Origin: Rhodoglobus sp.
Lineage (GTDB): Bacteria; Actinomycetota; Actinomycetes; Actinomycetales; Microbacteriaceae
Assembly (NCBI GenBank): GCA_025463605.1
Contig: JAODAV010000020.1
Span: 22,161-86,160, forward strand
Length of the DNA stretch: 64,000 nt
Reading direction: 5' to 3'
The translations under genes were made by a program, and so were the position numbers. The notes beneath the pieces were generated by a model. That model ran no database searches, was not told the DNA's origin, and saw nothing but the letters and a program-made list of their open reading frames with translations. Positions 17,703 through 26,192 of this stretch are shown piece after piece. How positions within the stretch are numbered: the stretch's first letter is position 1; each line of letters begins with the position of its first letter.

Positions 17703-18629
17703 CTAGGGGAGCGTGTGCCCGGCGGCGGTGAAGAGCCGGTACCACTCCTCGCGCGACAGCGGAATGTCCGACCCCGCCGCCGACTCGGTCACCCGCTCGG
17801 GCTTGGTCGTGCCGAGCACCACCTGCATGTTCGCGGGGTGCCGGGTGATCCAGGCGACTGCAATGCCGGTCGGGGTGACGCCGTGCGCGGCGGCGATCTC
17901 GTCGAGGGCGTCGTTCAGCGGGCCGTAGTTGTCGCGGTCGCCGATGAAGACGCCGTCGAAGAAGCCCTTCTGGAACGGCGACCAGGCCTGCAGGGTGATG
18001 TCGTTGAGCCGGGCGTAGTCGAGGATGCCGTTGTCGCGGTCGATCGACTGGTCGAGCGCGGCCATGTTGGCCGCGATGCCAGCCGCGATGAGCGGAGCAT
18101 GTGTGATGCTCAGCTGCACCTGATTGAACGCGAGCGGCTGCGTGATGGAGCGCCTGAGAAGTTCCATTTGCCCGGGAGTCTGGTTGGAGACGCCGAAGTT
18201 GCGCACCTTGCCCGAACCATGGAGGGAGTCGAAGGCTGCCGCGACCTCATCCGGCTCGACCAGCGTGTCGGGACGGTGCAGCAGCAGCACGTCGAGGTGC
18301 TCGAGTCGGAGGGCAGCGAGCGTCTCGTCCACCGAGCTGAGGATGTGCTCCTTCGAGAAGTCCCAGAACCCGTTCCGGATCCCGACCTTCGACTGGATGA
18401 TCACCGACTCGCGTTCGGTGGCCGTGAAGGTGATGGCGTCCCCGAAGCGCCGCTCGCAGGCGTGGTCACCGCCGTAGACATCGGCGTGATCGAAGTAGTT
18501 GATACCGGCATCACGAGCTGCGCCGACGAGTGCGCGGATCGCCGAGTCATCCAGCTTGGAGATCCGCATCAGCCCGAGGATGACGTTCGATGCGGTGAGG
18601 TTCGTGCGCAGTGGGGTGATGGTCTTCAT
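17703..18629 (-). CDS. Aldo/keto reductase (YdhF-type)
   Basis: NAD(P)H-dependent oxidoreductase with a TIM-barrel fold, 308 aa. Catalytic residues are visible: Asp and Tyr in YFDHADVYGG, Lys in VIIQSKVGI and His in LLLHRPDTLV. The C-terminal half has the cofactor loop VLGTTKPERV. The family reduces aldehydes and ketones; the substrate is not evident. ATG 18629 is used; a longer frame continues upstream without a better ribosome site. Monocistronic by appearance, 43 bp from the repeated tRNA tail. Confidence 0.93.
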   Translation of the reverse strand: MKTITPLRTNLTASNVILGLMRISKLDDSAIRALVGAARDAGINYFDHADVYGGDHACERRFGDAITFTATERESVIIQSKVGIRNGFWDFSKEHILSSVDETLAALRLEHLDVLLLHRPDTLVEPDEVAAAFDSLHGSGKVRNFGVSNQTPGQMELLRRSITQPLAFNQVQLSITHAPLIAAGIAANMAALDQSIDRDNGILDYARLNDITLQAWSPFQKGFFDGVFIGDRDNYGPLNDALDEIAAAHGVTPTGIAVAWITRHPANMQVVLGTTKPERVTESAAGSDIPLSREEWYRLFTAAGHTLP

Positions 18630-18729
18630 ATTTCCGTTCTCTTTTCTGTGGCGATCCCGGGCCTTCTCCGGTCGGGCTTCGAGGTGACGGCCTGGAATCG
18701 CTCGCCCGAGAAGTCGCCCGGAAAGGTCT

Positions 18730-19347
18730 CTATAAGAACCACTGGTCGGCGGTGCTGTTTGTTCGCCGCGACGCGGCAAGAACCTCCAGGTCCCGAGCGA
18801 TCAGGGCTCGACGAGTCGCGCGGTCATCCTGGGCGGCATCCGTTCCCTCGGCGCTATCCGATTGGGTGCCTGCGAATGCGTTCAACACTTCGTCGAGCGC
18901 TTCGCCGCGCGCGACATCGATCAAATTGGCGGCGTAGCTCTCGTCATCAGCCAGTTCCCGCAGGCGCTTCGCCAGCACACGAAGAACGGCGGCTTTGCGC
19001 GCCAGTGTCGGTGCATCGACGGATCGAAAGTCCGATTGATGGGTTGCCCGTCCGCCATGTGCGGTAGCCACGGCGTGCTGGGCATCGACGCGGTCGGCGT
19101 CGGCATCCTTCTCGTCGACGAGGTTGCGCAGCTCCTCGCGCGTGGCGGCGAGCAAGCGATCCGCCGAATAGTCGGCGCGTTCCTGGAGCGCGTGAACGAT
19201 GATGAGATTCTTGAGGGCGAGTTTCACGGCCACGTTGGCGATGAGCAGCGCTTCCTCTACAGTCTCTTCGACGGTGGGTTCTGGCCATTCGAGCGGGGGG
19301 CGGTACGTGCCCACGTTGACTCGCCGGCGACGACGGAACAGTCGCAT
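18730..19347 (-). CDS. Hypothetical protein, predicted helical
   Basis: 205 aa, unrecognised. The N-terminus is basic (MRLFRRRRRVNVGTY) and the remainder is rich in Ala, Glu, Leu and Arg, suggesting alpha-helices with no membrane segment. ATG 19347 is preferred over the GTG at 19353 because GAGAGGGG precedes it by about 5 nt. It stands between the aldo/keto reductase and the arsenic genes, on the same strand as both. Codon use is like that of its neighbours, so it is probably a real gene. Confidence 0.7.
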   Translation of the reverse strand: MRLFRRRRRVNVGTYRPPLEWPEPTVEETVEEALLIANVAVKLALKNLIIVHALQERADYSADRLLAATREELRNLVDEKDADADRVDAQHAVATAHGGRATHQSDFRSVDAPTLARKAAVLRVLAKRLRELADDESYAANLIDVARGEALDEVLNAFAGTQSDSAEGTDAAQDDRATRRALIARDLEVLAASRRTNSTADQWFL

Positions 19348-19441
19348 GCGCACCCCTCTCTCGGGAAGATGCTACGCCGATCGAGCCCGCTGGTTATCGT
19401 CTGCCTCCTCCGCCGACCAAGTGATGACGCCATCCACCGAC

Positions 19442-20098
19442 TCAGCTGCCCGGCGCCAGGATCTCCTCGAGAAGCGCTTCGACTTTGCCCCTGATCTCGT
19501 CTCGGATGGCGCGCACCTCGTCGATCGGCCGATCAGCTGGGTCCTTCAACTCCCAGTCGAGATAGCGCTTGCCGGGATAGATCGCGCACGCGTCACCGCA
19601 CCCCATGGTGATGACAATGTCGGCCGCCTGCACCACGTCGTCGGTGAGAGGCTTCGGAAACTCCTGACCCAGGTCGAGCCCCAGCTCGGACATGGCGGCG
19701 ATGACCGCCGGGTTCAGTTCGTGCGAAGGAGAGGACCCGGCAGACCTGACGTGCACTCGACCTTGGGCGAGATGATCCGTCAGCACGGCGGCCATCTGGG
19801 ACCGGCCGGCATTCTGCTCGCACACGAACAGCACCTCCGGCACTGGTACTCCAACGGCTCCCTTGGCCTGGGCCAATGCGGTGAGTCGGTCGGTGGCAAA
19901 CCTGACGGTTTGCGATGCAAGGTGCGCCTTGACCTTGGATGTGCGCAAGAGCGCCGTATACGACTCGAGCACGTATCGTTCGACGGTCTCGGCCCCGAAT
20001 ACGCCGGAGAATCGCTGGCTCAGGTCGGCTGCGAGCCGTCGCAAGTACTCCTCCGGGTAGGAGAGGCCGGGCATCCCGCGCCGACTGGTGATGTCCAT
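19442..20098 (-). CDS. ArsC-type arsenate reductase with N-terminal three-helix domain
   Basis: Low-molecular-weight phosphatase-fold arsenate reductase, 218 aa. The active-site loop is CEQNAGRSQ (CX5R) near residue 93, followed by SAGSSPSHELNPAVIAAM and VITMGCGDAC. About 85 residues before it (SQRFSGVFGAETVERYVLESY) form the helical domain often fused to these enzymes. The ATG lies 2 bp after the stop of the next arsC gene, so the two are co-transcribed. Actinobacterial members use mycothiol and mycoredoxin as reductant, which is family knowledge. Confidence 0.88.
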   Translation of the reverse strand: MDITSRRGMPGLSYPEEYLRRLAADLSQRFSGVFGAETVERYVLESYTALLRTSKVKAHLASQTVRFATDRLTALAQAKGAVGVPVPEVLFVCEQNAGRSQMAAVLTDHLAQGRVHVRSAGSSPSHELNPAVIAAMSELGLDLGQEFPKPLTDDVVQAADIVITMGCGDACAIYPGKRYLDWELKDPADRPIDEVRAIRDEIRGKVEALLEEILAPGS

Positions 20099-20100
20099 GA

Positions 20101-20511
20101 TCAGCTTGCGGTGGGGACGAGCTCCGCGAGCAGCGCCTGCACTCGCGCCTTGATGTCGTCGCGGATGGGCCGAACCTCGTCGATGCTCTTGCCCTTGGGG
20201 TCGATGAGCTCCCAGTCCTCGTAGCGCTTGCCCGGGAAGATCGGGCAGACGTCGCCGCAGCCCATCGTGATGACGACGTCGGAGTCGCGCACCTGTTCGG
20301 TCGTCATGAGCTGGGGTACGCCCTGCGAGATGTCGATGCCTTCTTCGGCCATGGCCTGGATGGCGATCGGGTTGATCTCGTTGCCGGGCTCGGAGCCGCC
20401 CGAGCGCACTTCGATGGCGCCGCCCGAGAGCGCCTTCATGTATCCCGCCGCCATCTGCGAGCGGCCGGCGTTGTGAATGCAAACGAAGAGAACGGTGGGT
20501 TTCGTGGTCAT
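20101..20511 (-). CDS. arsC: Arsenate reductase ArsC
   Basis: Single-domain arsenate reductase, 136 aa, that reduces arsenate to arsenite for export. The loop CIHNAGRSQ (CX5R) is at residues 11-19. GSEPGNEINPIAIQAM and VITMGCGDVCPIFPG are conserved, with a second Cys in the latter. It starts 8 bp from a CATAGA-N6-TCTATG operator (20520-20537), so it probably leads an ArsR-controlled two-gene transcript with the following arsC-like gene. Confidence 0.94.
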   Translation of the reverse strand: MTTKPTVLFVCIHNAGRSQMAAGYMKALSGGAIEVRSGGSEPGNEINPIAIQAMAEEGIDISQGVPQLMTTEQVRDSDVVITMGCGDVCPIFPGKRYEDWELIDPKGKSIDEVRPIRDDIKARVQALLAELVPTAS

Positions 20512-20519
20512 GCGACAAG

Positions 20520-20537
20520 CATAGACGGCTGTCTATG
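20520..20537. promoter_or_regulatory. ArsR-type operator upstream of arsC
   Basis: CATAGAC-GGCT-GTCTATG, a perfect 18-bp interrupted palindrome. The same CATAGA-N6-TCTATG frame recurs at 21501-21518 before the ArsR-ArsC fusion gene. A shared operator suggests that the fusion protein represses both. Confidence 0.75.
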
Positions 20538-20552
20538 GATTTCTAGTGCCGT

Positions 20553-21503
20553 TCACCGAGCGTTCACGGCTTCGATCTCCGAGAGCAAACTCCGCACACG
20601 CGCATCGATGTCGTCGCGCACATCGCGCACGCCATCCATCGACAGCCCCGCCGGGTCGGGGAGGTCCCAGTCGAGGTAACGTCGGCCGGGGTAGATCGGG
20701 CAGGCGTCACCACAGCCCATGGTGATGACGTAGTCGGCGCCCCGCACGACCTCGTCGGTAAGCGGCTTCGGGTACTCGCCACCGATCGAGAACCCGATCT
20801 CATCGAGCGCGGCAAGGATCTTCGGGTTGATCGAGCCTGCGGGCTCCGAGCCGGCGGTGAGAACCCGCACGCGATCGCCGGCGAGCGAGCGCAAGATCGC
20901 GGAGGCGAGTTGAGAGCGACCGGAATTCTGAACGCACACGAAGAGTACCCGCGGAATGCCGTCATCAAACAGCCCCTCCGCCGCGGCAAGGGCACGAAGG
21001 CGATCGGCCGCGAACCGTGCGGTGAGCGACGGGAGGTACCGGGTGATGCGTGCGCGATCGGCGAGGAGGGCGTAGCTCCCGCGAACGTATTCGGAGACCG
21101 TTTCCGGGGAGAATGTGCCGGCGAAACGAGCTGCGAGATCGCGGGCGATCCGCTCGAGCACCGGTGGTGCGACAACTGCTGCGACCGGATCGGCGCGCAC
21201 GGAGTCGAACACGTCGCTCACGCGGGATGGCGCGATCGAGTACCAGACCTGACGCCCCTCCTGAACGCGCTCGAGCAGTCCCTCCTCCGTCATGAGTCGC
21301 AAGTGGTGGCTCACCGTCGGTTGGGTGAGGCCGAGTTCGTCGGCGAGCTCCGTAACGGGTCGGCGCCCTCCCGAGGACTCCACAATGAGGCTCAGTATCT
21401 GCACGCGCGTCGGGTCGGCCATGGCACGAAGGTTGCGAGCGATCTGCTCCGCTGCCGAGCGCTCGAGCAGACCTGGTCGCGGGGCATCCGGCTCAGAACG
21501 CAT
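20553..21503 (-). CDS. ArsR-ArsC fusion: arsenic-responsive repressor joined to arsenate reductase
   Basis: Three parts in 316 aa. An ArsR-family winged helix comes first (about residues 15-95; LTQPTVSHHLRLMTEEGLLER is the recognition helix, given here in part). Then a helical domain like that of the 19442 gene (about 110-175). Last is an ArsC domain with loop CVQNSGRSQ and VITMGCGDACPIYPG. Such fusions exist in actinobacterial ars loci and may sense and detoxify in one chain; that is inference. The ATG is inside a CATAGA-N6-TCTATG palindrome, indicating autoregulation. No signal peptide. Confidence 0.9.
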   Translation of the reverse strand: MRSEPDAPRPGLLERSAAEQIARNLRAMADPTRVQILSLIVESSGGRRPVTELADELGLTQPTVSHHLRLMTEEGLLERVQEGRQVWYSIAPSRVSDVFDSVRADPVAAVVAPPVLERIARDLAARFAGTFSPETVSEYVRGSYALLADRARITRYLPSLTARFAADRLRALAAAEGLFDDGIPRVLFVCVQNSGRSQLASAILRSLAGDRVRVLTAGSEPAGSINPKILAALDEIGFSIGGEYPKPLTDEVVRGADYVITMGCGDACPIYPGRRYLDWDLPDPAGLSMDGVRDVRDDIDARVRSLLSEIEAVNAR

Positions 21504-21519
21504 AGATGTGAGTCTATGC
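21500..21519. promoter_or_regulatory. Operator overlapping the start of the ArsR-ArsC gene
   Basis: GCATAGA-TGTGAG-TCTATGC is a perfect palindrome of 7-bp arms. It covers the start codon at 21503, so a bound repressor would block initiation directly. It has the same core as 20520-20537. Confidence 0.75.
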
Positions 21520-21533
21520 GACTGGCGAAAGCG

Positions 21534-22874
21534 TCAAGAGCAGCAGGATGCCGCACTCGCGTCCGTCGAGCACACTCCCGTCGCCGGCAGCGCGAGTTCG
21601 ACACTCGTCGCGGCCTCGAGGTCCCCGGCGAGGTACGCGGCGATCGAGCGCACCTGCTCGTACCCGGTCGCCAGCAGGAATGTCGGCGCCCGCCCGTAGC
21701 TCTTCATCCCGGCGATGAAGAAGTTGCGTTCCGGCTGCTGCAGCTCGGCGAAACCGTGCGGCTCGACGGTGCCGCAACTGTGCACATTGGGGTCGATCAG
21801 CGGCGCGAGACGTCGTGGCGCCTCCACGATGTCGTCGAGGTCGAGCCGGATCTCGCGAAGCATGCCGAGATCGGGCCGGAAGCCGGTGGCATTCACGATG
21901 AGGTCGGTGACGATGTGTTCGACGCGTCCGTCCCGGGTACCGGCGATGTCCACTTGCTCTCCCGATTGCGAGAGTCGGTCGAGCTCGAACCCGTCGACGA
22001 CCTCGATAACACCGAAGTCGACGAGTTTCTTCACTTTGGCTCCGAGAGAAGCGCGGCGCGCCAACTCGTCGTCATCCGAGGTGAATATGCGCACCGCGGC
22101 CTTGTTGCGGATGACCCAGGTCACGCGAGTCGAGGGCTCGGTCTGAATCAGGGTCGCGAGGTTGATGAGGGTGTTCGCCGCCGAGTGGCCCGCGCCGACC
22201 ACGGTGATGTGCTTTCCGGCGAAACGCTTGCGCTCGGCCCCGAGCACATCGGGCAGGGCGTGCGTCACCTGATCGGCGATGTCGGCGAGGCCCAGGGGCT
22301 CCAGCCCGTTCGAGCCCAGGCTGTTGGGATTGAGGTACGTGCCGGATGCGTCGATCACCGCCCGCGCAGTCAGTTCCGTTACCGAGCCGTGCGAGTCCCG
22401 AACCCGCAGCGCGAAGGGCGTGGCGGCCCGGTTCGCGGACCGGGTGCGGTCCATGCCCCGGCGCGTGACCGCCTGCACGCTCACTCCCTTGCGCAGTCGC
22501 GACGCGATCTGTTCGAGGGCGGCGAGCGGCTCGAGGTATGCCTCGACGAGTTCGGCACCGGAGGGAGCCTTGTCGAGGTAGCGAGGTGCGGTCCATCCGT
22601 TCGACTCCAGCAGCCTTCGTGCGGCCGGATCGATGAGGTGGCGCCACGGCGAGAACAGCCGGATGTGTGCCCAGGAGCGCATGCTGCTCGCGACATCGCC
22701 TCCCGCTTCGAAGATGACGAAGTCGATGCCCCGCTCGACGAGGTGCGCTGCTGCGACGAGCCCGATGGGCCCCGCGCCGACGATGGCGACGGGAAGCCCG
22801 TCGAGAGCGGTGCCGCGCGCGACCGTCGGCGTGAGGTCGATGAGTGTCATGGTCAGCATGCCCTTCTTTCGCAT
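21534..22874 (-). CDS. FAD/NADPH flavoprotein monooxygenase, ArsO-like
   Basis: Two-dinucleotide-domain flavoprotein of about 446 aa. The FAD motif PVAIVGAGPIGLVAAAHL is near residue 28 and the NADPH motif ITVVGAGHSAANTLINL near residue 210. SWAHIRLFSPWRHLID is typical of the ArsO-like proteins found in arsenic loci. The C-terminus ends with two adjacent Cys (SCCS), which could bind a metal. Arsenic-related function is inferred from neighbours. Start is uncertain: ATG 22874 or an internal ATG at about 22850. It is divergent from arsR, with tandem operator sites between. Confidence 0.82.
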   Translation of the reverse strand: MRKKGMLTMTLIDLTPTVARGTALDGLPVAIVGAGPIGLVAAAHLVERGIDFVIFEAGGDVASSMRSWAHIRLFSPWRHLIDPAARRLLESNGWTAPRYLDKAPSGAELVEAYLEPLAALEQIASRLRKGVSVQAVTRRGMDRTRSANRAATPFALRVRDSHGSVTELTARAVIDASGTYLNPNSLGSNGLEPLGLADIADQVTHALPDVLGAERKRFAGKHITVVGAGHSAANTLINLATLIQTEPSTRVTWVIRNKAAVRIFTSDDDELARRASLGAKVKKLVDFGVIEVVDGFELDRLSQSGEQVDIAGTRDGRVEHIVTDLIVNATGFRPDLGMLREIRLDLDDIVEAPRRLAPLIDPNVHSCGTVEPHGFAELQQPERNFFIAGMKSYGRAPTFLLATGYEQVRSIAAYLAGDLEAATSVELALPATGVCSTDASAASCCS

Positions 22875-22905
22875 CGATCCCTGTCGATGAACGAGTATCC
22901 CCCTA

Positions 22906-22943
22906 AATATCGATGAGTGTCAATATCGATGCGCGTCAATATT
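22906..22943. promoter_or_regulatory. Two overlapping ArsR/SmtB-type operators
   Basis: AATATCGATGAGTGTCAATAT (22906-22926, one base over 20 so read as AATATCGATG plus AGTGTCAATAT) and a second copy at 22922-22943 with ends AATAT and ATATT. They overlap at a 16-bp period between the flavoprotein gene and arsR. The second site covers the arsR -35 region; TAGAGT follows at 22947-22952. Confidence 0.7.
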
Positions 22944-22958
22944 TGGTAGAGTGCCTTC

Positions 22959-23309
22959 ATGAGCACGTTGACCCTGCTTCCCGTGATTCAGGCCGCGGCC
23001 TGCTGCGCACCACTCACGCGCGATCCGCTGTCGCAATCACAGGCCGATGACCTCGCCAAATCCCTCAAGGCGATCGCCGATCCGGCCCGGCTGAGACTCA
23101 TCTCGATCATCGCGGCATCCGAGGGTCAGGAAGCGTGCGTCTGCGACCTCACCGAACCGCTCGACATCGGCCAGCCCACCGTCTCGCACCACCTGAAGGT
23201 GCTCACCGACGCGGGTTTCCTCAGTCGCTCGAAGCGGGGCACGTGGGCGTACTACAAACTCGTGCCGGGAGCCCTCGACTCGCTGTCGCGCTTGCTCGTA
23301 ACCACGTGA
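22959..23309 (+). CDS. arsR: ArsR-family arsenite-responsive repressor
   Basis: Winged-helix repressor of 116 aa that leaves DNA when it binds arsenite. The sensor cysteines are in EACVCDLTE, at the start of the DNA-recognition region, and the recognition helix is IGQPTVSHHLKVL. Two further Cys pairs lie near the N-terminus (AACCAP). The ATG is 6 nt after TAGAGT, so the transcript is leaderless. It overlaps the aquaglyceroporin gene by 4 bp (GTGA), forming a two-gene operon. Confidence 0.94.
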   Translation: MSTLTLLPVIQAAACCAPLTRDPLSQSQADDLAKSLKAIADPARLRLISIIAASEGQEACVCDLTEPLDIGQPTVSHHLKVLTDAGFLSRSKRGTWAYYKLVPGALDSLSRLLVTT

Positions 23310-23977
23310 CCGCGGCGCTCGCCCGCCGGCTCACCGCCGAGTTGCTCGGCAGTGCGCTGCTCTGCGCCGTCGTGATCGGATCGGGGATCGCCGCCCAACG
23401 ACTCTCGCCCAACGACACCGGCCTGCAGCTGCTCGAGAACGCGCTGGCGACGGCGCTGGCGCTGCCCGTACTCATCCTGATCTTCGCCCCCGTCAGCGGC
23501 GCCCACTTCAATCCCGCCGTCTCGCTCGTCGACTCCGCGATGGGCATGCGGTCGTGGAGGGACACCGCGCTCTACATCCCGATGCAGATTCTCGGATGCC
23601 TCGCGGGCGCCGTTCTCGCCAACCTCATGTTCGGGCAGCCGGCGATCAGCTGGAGCACCACGGAACGGCTCACGCCGGCGCACTTCCTCTCCGAGGTGAT
23701 CGCCACGGCGGGACTCATCCTCGTCATCTTCGTTCTCGCACGGTCCGAACGCGCGGCGCTGACGCCCATTGCGGTTGGCGCGTACATCGGCGCCGCCTAT
23801 TTCTTCACGAGCTCGACGAGTTTCGCGAATCCCGCGATCACGATCGGGCGAACCGTGAGCGACACGTTCGCCGGCATCGCGCCCGGTTCGGCACCCGGAT
23901 TCATCGCGGCTCAACTCCTCGGAGCCGCTGTGGGGTTCGGTCTCGTGCGCTGGTTCCACCCGACCCGCCGGCCCTGA
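23306..23977 (+). CDS. MIP-family aquaglyceroporin of the arsenic operon
   Basis: Channel protein of 223 aa with six membrane helices and two half-helix NPA boxes: HFNPAVS and FANPAIT. In ars operons such channels (AqpS-like) let arsenite leave the cell once ArsC has made it, replacing an arsenite pump; no ArsB or Acr3 is visible here. The GTG start overlaps arsR by 4 bp. TAELLGSALLCAVVIGSGI is the first helix. Confidence 0.92.
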   Translation: MTAALARRLTAELLGSALLCAVVIGSGIAAQRLSPNDTGLQLLENALATALALPVLILIFAPVSGAHFNPAVSLVDSAMGMRSWRDTALYIPMQILGCLAGAVLANLMFGQPAISWSTTERLTPAHFLSEVIATAGLILVIFVLARSERAALTPIAVGAYIGAAYFFTSSTSFANPAITIGRTVSDTFAGIAPGSAPGFIAAQLLGAAVGFGLVRWFHPTRRP

Positions 23978-24046
23978 TCAGGCGGTAATTGCGTTCACTC
24001 AACGTCCAGCGACATCTCAGGCGGGGTTGCTAGCGTCCGACGGGTT

Positions 24047-24733
24047 GTGAACTCTGCCTACCTGTACCACTCAGCGCATAGCGCCGCGCCGTGGACGCCC
24101 CGAACTCGGCGCCACGGGCATGATCGGCTCGCGGTAGGAGCGGTCATGGCGGCTCTCGCACTCGTTGCCGGCCCCGCTCTCGCGCCGCCGCCCGCGCCGA
24201 GCGCGAGCGCACAGTTGCAGGCCTACGTCGAGCAGAACGCCCAGTCACTCACGGTCTCGGAGCAGGTCGCGGCGCCCGCGGTCGCGCGCGACACGTACTC
24301 CGCGACTCCCGGCATCGCGAGTCTCGCCGCTAGCGGCACCAACCACGACTGGGCCAGGCTAGTGATGCTGCTGGGAGGGTGGCCGCAGAGCGAGAACAAC
24401 ATCACCGTATTCACCCGGTGGATGCGCCAGGAGAACGGCACCAACGACTGGTGGAACCGCAACAACCCGTTGAACAACGGGTGGGGTTCAGGAGGTGGCA
24501 GCGGTCTCGGCTCGTACGACAACCTCATCATCGCGGCGGAGAATGCCGCGGAGGCACTGCACTCCAATCCGGGCTATTCGTCGATCGTGGCCGCGTTCGC
24601 CTCGTCGGCGCCGACATCAGTCACAGAGGCTGCGATCTGGGCCTCCCCGTGGGCGAGCGGCCACTACGCGAATGGCAGCCACTGGTCGTCTGCCCCGGTG
24701 CCGGTCGTCAAGGCGCCCGAGGGCACCTGGTAA
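24047..24733 (+). CDS. Secreted hypothetical protein
   Basis: 228 aa, unrecognised. A signal-type segment (RLAVGAVMAALALVAGPAL, about residues 27-45) is followed by an Ala-Pro stretch. The C-terminal 130 residues are rich in Trp, Asn and Gly, with WMRQENGTNDWWNRNNPLNN and a Gly-Ser loop. That composition recalls lysozyme-like or glucosaminidase-like extracellular domains, but no catalytic motif is certain. The GTG at 24047 lies 10 nt after TAGCGT. The gene is monocistronic and is followed by a GAGGCCG/CGGCCTC hairpin. Confidence 0.72.
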   Translation: MNSAYLYHSAHSAAPWTPRTRRHGHDRLAVGAVMAALALVAGPALAPPPAPSASAQLQAYVEQNAQSLTVSEQVAAPAVARDTYSATPGIASLAASGTNHDWARLVMLLGGWPQSENNITVFTRWMRQENGTNDWWNRNNPLNNGWGSGGGSGLGSYDNLIIAAENAAEALHSNPGYSSIVAAFASSAPTSVTEAAIWASPWASGHYANGSHWSSAPVPVVKAPEGTW

Positions 24734-24820
24734 CCCCCTCCCGCACAAGCGAGAGGCCGCCGCCGGGGCATAGCCTCCGACGACGGCCTCGAGCCGTTCG
24801 TCTGTACTCTCATGGCGACG

Positions 24821-25090
24821 TCAGCGCACCGGCAGGAAGGGGCGCAGAGCGCGTTCGTATTCGCGCTCACGCTCCAGCCGCGCGAGCTGTTGCTCGACAC
24901 GATTGGCGCGCTGTTCGCGCGACGTGACCGCGAGGGGGCGGCGACCCCACTTGATGAGCGCGATGCCCACGTGGAGGGCGACGCGATCGAGCAGGTTCAC
25001 GCGACGAGCCCGATAGGGCTCGTGCTCGAGAGACGATTGATGGGGTGGGTGGTCCTGGCGACCGGGAGCGGTCGTCACAGTAGCGTTCAT
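24821..25090 (-). CDS. Small basic hypothetical protein
   Basis: 89 aa, unrecognised. ATG 25090 is preceded by GAGGAAA; a longer frame starting further upstream has no ribosome site. The N-terminus is His- and Pro-rich, the middle has an amphipathic segment (LDRVALHVGIALIKWG) and the C-terminal third is a charged helix (EQQLARLEREREYER). This could be a membrane-surface or DNA-associated protein. The 400-bp region upstream (25091-25490) holds the 20-aa ORF listed next and otherwise nothing I can support. Confidence 0.62.
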   Translation of the reverse strand: MNATVTTAPGRQDHPPHQSSLEHEPYRARRVNLLDRVALHVGIALIKWGRRPLAVTSREQRANRVEQQLARLEREREYERALRPFLPVR

Positions 25091-25255
25091 GATGGTTTCC
25101 TCGCGGCTGATGGTGGACGACGCCGACAAGACGCCGTCGACAAGATGTGTCGTGAAACGGGGTGTTCGATCCGAAGGCGCACGGATCTGCCGTGCCGGAT
25201 CAGGGCTTCGAGAGCGTCACCACCGTCGTGATCGGTGGCGGAATCTGCTAGCCGA

Positions 25256-25318
25256 TCAGGCGGGGATGACGCCGACGAAGCCGGCAGTGAGGGACATTCC
25301 CTGTGGTGCAATAATCAC
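25256..25318 (-). CDS. 20-aa small ORF with consensus ribosome site
   Basis: A GTG start at 25318 is preceded by AGGAGG (25326-25331) at 7 nt, the best ribosome site in the region. The peptide is hydrophobic and Gly/Ala-rich: MIIAPQGMSL then TAGFVGVIPA, then TGA. It could be a leader peptide, a small membrane peptide or a peptide precursor. It lies 165 bp upstream of the small basic protein on the same strand. Function unknown. Confidence 0.5.
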   Translation of the reverse strand: MIIAPQGMSLTAGFVGVIPA

Positions 25319-25490
25319 GTTTCGGCCTCCTTTCAATGGGCGCGACCTTCACCATATTGGCTGCCGCTCGGTCACCGCAAGGCGAATCGCGCCGTTCAGG
25401 TAACGACTCGATCACGCGCTCGCCCGCGGCGGTCTGAGCCTCCGCTCCCTTCCCGGCTGCGTGCGATATCGTCGGCTGGGAGGAAATTGC

Positions 25491-26192
25491 ATGGGCACCC
25501 CGCCTTCTGATCGCCAGCCGCTCGCCGACAGGATGTACGACGTACTCCTCGACCAGTTCATGGACGGCACTCGCGGTGCGGGCGAACCCCTCAACATCGG
25601 CGAACTCTCCCGCGAGCTCCACGTGAGCCAGACTCCGCTGCGTGAGGCGCTCGCGCGGTTGGAGCACACGGGGCTCGTTCGGCGCGAGGCCCTCAAGGGT
25701 TATCGGGTCGCTCCGTTGTTCAGCACCGAAGAGCTGGGTGAGCTCATGGATGCCCGGCTCGTCCTCGAGCCTGTGCTCGCCGCCGGGGCGAGCCTGCGCA
25801 CAACGCCCGAGTTCATGGCGGAACTGCTCGCCACCATCGATGATCTGCAGTCGTCCGCTCGGTTGGCCGACACGGAAGCGGAGTCATTCAAGCTCTACTG
25901 GTCGTCTGACGACCAATTCCATCGACTCATCGCTCAGCAGTCCGGCAACAGCTTTCTCGCCGACGCCTACGGATCTATGGGCGGACAGGTACAGAGGTTC
26001 CGGCTGTTCATGAAAGCGGGATCGACGGACGCATCCAGCGCTGCCGAGGAACATCGCAAAATCTACAATGCGTTACGCGCGGGCGATCCCGAGGCGGCGG
26101 CGACGTGCATGCGCAATCACATCGCGCGCGCGCGAGCGCGGGCCCTGCCGGGGACGCGGTTCACCTCCGCCGATCGCCACGAGAGCCACTAG
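25491..26192 (+). CDS. GntR-family regulator with FCD domain
   Basis: DNA-binding regulator of 233 aa. The winged helix covers residues 10-75 (LHVSQTPLREALARLEHTG is the recognition region) and the C-terminal FCD ligand domain has the metal-binding pattern DDQFHRLI and EEHRKIYNAL. ATG 25491 has GGAGG 8 nt upstream. The stop codon shares CTAG with the convergent stop at 26189. It most likely controls the adjacent sugar-acid genes on the minus strand; the palindrome at 29645-29659 is a candidate site. Confidence 0.9.
   Translation: MGTPPSDRQPLADRMYDVLLDQFMDGTRGAGEPLNIGELSRELHVSQTPLREALARLEHTGLVRREALKGYRVAPLFSTEELGELMDARLVLEPVLAAGASLRTTPEFMAELLATIDDLQSSARLADTEAESFKLYWSSDDQFHRLIAQQSGNSFLADAYGSMGGQVQRFRLFMKAGSTDASSAAEEHRKIYNALRAGDPEAAATCMRNHIARARARALPGTRFTSADRHESH

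Noticed and set aside
20910..22916. 668-aa open frame on the plus strand
   Set aside because: It runs antisense to the ArsR-ArsC and flavoprotein genes, has no ribosome site and shows composition typical of a shadow frame in GC-rich DNA.
25087..25311. 74-aa minus-strand frame between two small genes
   Set aside because: It overlaps the better-supported 20-aa ORF and the start of the 89-aa gene and has no ribosome site.
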